Below, in pieces: positions 60,864-64,000 of a stretch of 64,000 bases of DNA. Position 1 is the stretch's first letter. Every line of letters begins with the position of its first letter. The notes under the pieces were generated by a model that worked only from the letters and a program-made list of their open reading frames with translations, did no database searches and was not told the DNA's origin. Source of the stretch: Burkholderia catarinensis (GTDB lineage Bacteria > Pseudomonadota > Gammaproteobacteria > Burkholderiales > Burkholderiaceae); NCBI RefSeq assembly GCF_001883705.2, contig NZ_MDEQ02000028.1, forward strand, positions 1 through 64,000. Reading direction: 5' to 3'. The translations under genes and the position numbers were made by a program.

Positions 60864-62459
60864 TCAGTCGGCCGCGACGTGCGGCTCAAGCTTGCGCCGC
60901 AACGCGATCGGCGGCACGCGGCGGCACTGCCACACCGACACCACGGCGATGACGGCCGCCATCGCGACGCCCAGGTGAATCGCGCCGACGAGCGATTCGC
61001 GGGCCGCTTCCAGCAGCAGCGCGCCATTATGCCCGGCACGCGTGAGCTCGGCGACGAGACCGCCCTGCGCCGCGCGATCGATCAGGATCTGCGGATCGGC
61101 GAGCCGCGCATGCCACTGCATCGCATGGTCGGCCGCCAGCGCATCGCGCACGCCGCCCGAATACATCTGGTTCACGAGCGTGCCCGTCAATGCCGTGCCG
61201 ATCATCCCGCCGACCATCCGCAGCGACTGCAGCAGCGCCGTCGCGATGCCGAGGTGCTCGCGGCCGGCCGTCTGCTGAGCGAACACGGTGAGATTCGGCA
61301 GCACGAAGCCGAGCCCGATGCCGCCGGCGACCATCAACGCCATCAGCATCCAGGTCGGCGTCGTGTGCGTCGACACGACGATGCCCGCGCACGTGATCGC
61401 GAACAGCACGAAGCCGACGTGCAGCATCGCGTTCGGATTGCGGATGCGCGTGACGACACGGCCGTTCATGATGCTGCCGATCGTAATGAACACGACGAGC
61501 GGCGTGATCACGAGCCCCGCCTCCTTCGGCGACATCCCGAAACCGCCCTGGAACAGCAGCGGCGCGTAGAACAGCAGCGAGAACATCGAGAAACCGGCGA
61601 GGATCGCGAGCACGAAAAGCGCCGACAGCGCGCGGTTGCCGAACATGTCGAACGGCAGGATCGGCTGCGCGCAGCGCTTCTCCCAGTGCCACAGGCCGAA
61701 GCCGGCCGCGAGCGCGACGACGAGCAGCAGCGACGCCCAGCTCGCGACGCCGTACTTCGGCAACCATTCGACAAAGAGTTGCAGCGCGCCGAGCGACAGC
61801 GCGATCAGCAGCGCGCCCGGCCAGTCGAGCCGCATCTTGCGGTCGTGCTCGACATGGCGCAGGTGCGGCAGGTAGCGCCACACGAACAGCAGCGACAGCA
61901 GGCCGACCGGCAGGTTCACGTAGAACACCGAACGCCAGCCGAACGACTGGGTCAACACGCCGCCGAGCGACGGGCCGACCGCGTTCGCGATGCCGAACGC
62001 GGAGCTCATCAGCACCTGCCAGCGCAACCGCACGACGGAATCGGGAAACAGGTCGGGAATGCATGCGAACGCGGTGCCGACCAGCATCCCGCCGCCGATC
62101 CCCTGCAGCCCGCGCGCGAGCACGAGATACAGCATGTCGTTGGCCATCCCGCACAGCACGGATGCGCCGGTGAACACGACGATCGACACGATGACGAACG
62201 GCTTGCGGCCGTAATAGTCGCCGAGGCGGCCGAAGATCGGCACCGTGATCACGGAACTGAGCAGGTACGAGGTCGCGACCCATGCGTACAGGTCGAAGCC
62301 CCGGAGCTCGGCGACGATGGTCGGCAGCGCGGTGCCGACGACGGTCTGGTCGAGCGCGACGAGCATGGTGACAAACGAGATCCCGATCATCGCCAGCAGC
62401 GATTCGCGGAACGGCAGGACTTGCCCGCTCGAATGGTGGGCGGCAGTATGGACGGCCAT
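60864..62459 (-). CDS. MFS multidrug exporter, DHA2 (14-TM) type
   Basis: The 531-residue protein has about 14 hydrophobic helices. The motif LDQTVVGTALPTI (about 36-48) marks the DHA2/EmrB group, and the loop motif GRLGDYYGRKP lies near 78-88. Such exporters use proton motive force to expel drugs, dyes or phenolics. ATG 62459 is chosen. The MarR gene follows in the same transcript, and a dyad upstream may be its site. The substrate cannot be predicted. Confidence 0.9.
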   Translation of the reverse strand: MAVHTAAHHSSGQVLPFRESLLAMIGISFVTMLVALDQTVVGTALPTIVAELRGFDLYAWVATSYLLSSVITVPIFGRLGDYYGRKPFVIVSIVVFTGASVLCGMANDMLYLVLARGLQGIGGGMLVGTAFACIPDLFPDSVVRLRWQVLMSSAFGIANAVGPSLGGVLTQSFGWRSVFYVNLPVGLLSLLFVWRYLPHLRHVEHDRKMRLDWPGALLIALSLGALQLFVEWLPKYGVASWASLLLVVALAAGFGLWHWEKRCAQPILPFDMFGNRALSALFVLAILAGFSMFSLLFYAPLLFQGGFGMSPKEAGLVITPLVVFITIGSIMNGRVVTRIRNPNAMLHVGFVLFAITCAGIVVSTHTTPTWMLMALMVAGGIGLGFVLPNLTVFAQQTAGREHLGIATALLQSLRMVGGMIGTALTGTLVNQMYSGGVRDALAADHAMQWHARLADPQILIDRAAQGGLVAELTRAGHNGALLLEAARESLVGAIHLGVAMAAVIAVVSVWQCRRVPPIALRRKLEPHVAAD

Positions 62460-62476
62460 TTTTTGTCGATGCAACT

Positions 62477-62490
62477 TTTGACGGGTCAAA
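62477..62490. promoter_or_regulatory. Candidate MarR site upstream of the MFS gene
   Basis: TTTGAC-GG-GTCAAA is a 6+2+6 dyad 18 nt before the MFS start codon. Its place near the expected promoter fits repression by the adjacent MarR protein. Confidence 0.4.
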
Positions 62491-62565
62491 CAATCTCAAA
62501 ATTCTAGCATGCCGGAGTAATCTAGGCTGGCGCAGGTCAACCGGCTCCGGCCGCCAAGGAGAAAG

Positions 62566-63408
62566 ATGGAACCGATTTCAATCACCCCCGCGACCACGCT
62601 GTCGCAGGAGGATCGGGACGCGCTGTGGCGCGCGAAGCAGGTGCTGGAAAGCCCGTCGCTGACGATGAAGCTGACGGGCATGCTCGGCGCGCCGGTCGAG
62701 AAAATGATCGCCCGGCTGCCGGATTTCGCGACCGGCAAGATCAACGATGCGACGCAGCTCGCGCTGCGCAAGTGCCTGAACATCGCGCTGCGCACGCTCG
62801 GCAAGCCGCCGGCGCCGGACGCCGAGCCCGACAAGCCGAGCAACCTGCTGCACAAGCTTGCGGTCGCAACGACCGGCGCGGCGGGCGGCGCGTTCGGCTT
62901 TCTCGCGCTGCCGGTCGAGCTGCCGGTGACGACCACGCTGATCTTCCGCTCGGTGTGCGACATCGCGCGCAGCGAAGGCGAGGACCTGGCGTCGGTCGAT
63001 ACGCAACTGCAATGCCTGGCGGTGCTCGGCATGGGCGGCAACCCGGACAAGCAGGAAGAGGACGCCGATCTCGGCTATTTCGTGCTGCGCGGCGCGCTCG
63101 CGCAGACGATTTCGAAGGCGTCGTCCGACATCACGACGAAGGGCATCGCCGCGCACAGCTCGGCGGCCGTGTTCAAGCTCGTGCAGACGGTGGCGTCGCG
63201 CTTCTCGGTGCAGGTGACCGAGCAGATGGCCGCGAAGTCGATTCCGGCGATCGGCGCCGTGCTCGGCGCGACCGTCAATACGCTGTTCATCGACCACTTC
63301 CAGCAGATGGCGCACGGCCATTTCACCGTGCGCCGGCTCGAGCGCAAGTACGGCTCGGTGGCCGTCAAGGCCGCCTATCAGGCGATCGACGGCTCGCCGA
63401 CGCGCTGA
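62566..63408 (+). CDS. EcsC-family protein
   Basis: The 280-residue protein matches the EcsC family by the central glycine-rich hydrophobic TTGAAGGAFGFLALPVELPV region (about 104-123) and the DLGYFVLRGAL segment. In Bacillus, EcsC belongs to the Ecs ABC locus, but stand-alone copies have no assigned role. Part of the protein may associate with the membrane. ATG 62566 follows GGAG by 5 nt. Its last 31 bases overlap the convergent esterase gene. Confidence 0.8.
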   Translation: MEPISITPATTLSQEDRDALWRAKQVLESPSLTMKLTGMLGAPVEKMIARLPDFATGKINDATQLALRKCLNIALRTLGKPPAPDAEPDKPSNLLHKLAVATTGAAGGAFGFLALPVELPVTTTLIFRSVCDIARSEGEDLASVDTQLQCLAVLGMGGNPDKQEEDADLGYFVLRGALAQTISKASSDITTKGIAAHSSAAVFKLVQTVASRFSVQVTEQMAAKSIPAIGAVLGATVNTLFIDHFQQMAHGHFTVRRLERKYGSVAVKAAYQAIDGSPTR

Positions 63409-64000
63409 ACCGCACGTTCGACCGCGACGCGGCGCAGGAACGCGGCCGCGCGGTCGAGCGCGTCGCGCGCTTCCGGCACCATCGGCGCGTATAGCTGCCA
63501 CACGTGCGGCATGTCCGGCCACACCTCGATCTCCACCGGCACGCCGGCCGCCTGCGCCTTCTCGGCGACGCGGCGCGAATCGTCGAGCAGCACCTCGGTG
63601 CTGCCGACCTGGATGTACAGCGGCGGCAGGCCCGCGAAATCCGCATAGAGCGGCGACGCGTACGGATTCGTCGCCGGCTCGTCGCCGAGATACAGCTTCG
63701 CGGCCTTCGGCAGCGCCGCGCCGGCGAACATCGGATCGGCGCCGTCGTTCGTGCGCAGCGTGGCGCCGGTGGCCGCCAGGTCGGTCCACGGCGAGAACAG
63801 GATCGCGCCGGCCGGCAGCGGCTCGCCACGGTCGCGCAGCGCGACGAGCGTCGCGAGCGCAAGGCCGCCGCCCGCCGAATCGCCGCCGAGCACGATCGAC
63901 TCGGGCGGCGTGCCGAGCGCGAGCAGTTGCCGGTACGCGGCCAGCGCATCGTCGAGCGCGGCCGGGAAGCGGTTTTCGGGCGCGAGCCGGTAGTCGAGCG
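63378..64000 (-). CDS. Alpha/beta hydrolase, HSL-type esterase (N-terminus beyond window)
   Basis: The visible 207 codons encode the C-terminal part of a hormone-sensitive-lipase-type esterase. The nucleophile elbow is GGDSAGGG, preceded by LDYRLAPEN, and the later DPMFAG and HVWQ segments carry the acid and histidine region. The N-terminal cap and HGGG oxyanion motif must lie past the right edge. It overlaps the EcsC gene tail to tail by 31 bp. The substrate is unknown. Confidence 0.85.
   Translation of the reverse strand, partial: LDYRLAPENRFPAALDDALAAYRQLLALGTPPESIVLGGDSAGGGLALATLVALRDRGEPLPAGAILFSPWTDLAATGATLRTNDGADPMFAGAALPKAAKLYLGDEPATNPYASPLYADFAGLPPLYIQVGSTEVLLDDSRRVAEKAQAAGVPVEIEVWPDMPHVWQLYAPMVPEARDALDRAAAFLRRVAVERAVQRVGEPSIA

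Overview
The window is GC-rich and densely coded, and looks like the main chromosome of a Burkholderia (betaproteobacterium), most likely the B. cepacia complex. This rests on gene order and protein style: a miaB-ybeZ-ybeY-ybeX-lnt block, glyQS-gmhB-plsC, lptD-surA-pdxA-rsmA, amgK-murU, and a TetR-led beta-oxidation operon. Species is not determined. About 56 genes are called. No rRNA, tRNA, CRISPR array, phage or plasmid module was seen. The only mobile DNA is the end of an ISL3-type insertion sequence at the left edge.

Layout. 1-1274: IS end and a LysR regulator. 1489-8654: tRNA thiolation (miaB), ribosome maturation (ybeZ, ybeY), ChaC, a 49-residue lipoprotein, ybeX/corC and lnt. 8757-10379: a TPR/glycosyltransferase-like protein on the other strand. 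10713-16155: glycyl-tRNA synthetase, heptose phosphatase, PlsC and a YgjP-like metallopeptidase. 16268-17992: gloA and an EamA exporter, separated by a 14-bp minisatellite. 18098-23746 (minus): the outer-membrane biogenesis operon lptD-surA-pdxA-rsmA, divergent from the peptidoglycan-recycling pair amgK-murU (23959-25768). 25922-29856: an Atm1-type ABC exporter, a YciA-like thioesterase, a nitrate-reductase-associated protein and fdhD.

29932-37097 (minus) reads as one fatty-acid beta-oxidation unit: TetR, acyl-CoA dehydrogenase, a bifunctional hydroxyacyl-CoA dehydrogenase/hydratase, thiolase and an isomerase-like crotonase, with a dyad ahead of the TetR gene. 37300-47993 (minus) carries cardiolipin synthase, nudB, aspS, small membrane and zinc-ribbon proteins, a methyltransferase, the ubiquinone genes ubiB, ubiJ and ubiE, a Tim44-domain protein, a DUF971 protein and a HIT protein. 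48079-52113 encodes a 1344-residue FAD/Fe-S oxidoreductase. It is divergent from ilvA-queF (52691-55050) across a 577-bp gap.

55166-59502 is the most system-like accessory block: RidA, D-aminoacylase and an RpiR/SIS regulator on one strand, and a PLP-dependent D-amino-acid deaminase on the other. A perfect 8+5+8 dyad lies in the divergent promoter region. The predicted logic is deacylation of N-acyl-D-amino acids, deamination, and clearance of the reactive imine. The right end holds a DJ-1/PfpI protein, an MFS exporter with MarR, an EcsC protein and a truncated esterase.

Nothing here is clearly a new defence or mobile system. The strongest follow-ups are the RpiR-controlled D-amino-acid regulon, the ~110-residue N-terminal extension on YbeY, the three-cysteine LptD, and several unexplained palindromes and repeats.
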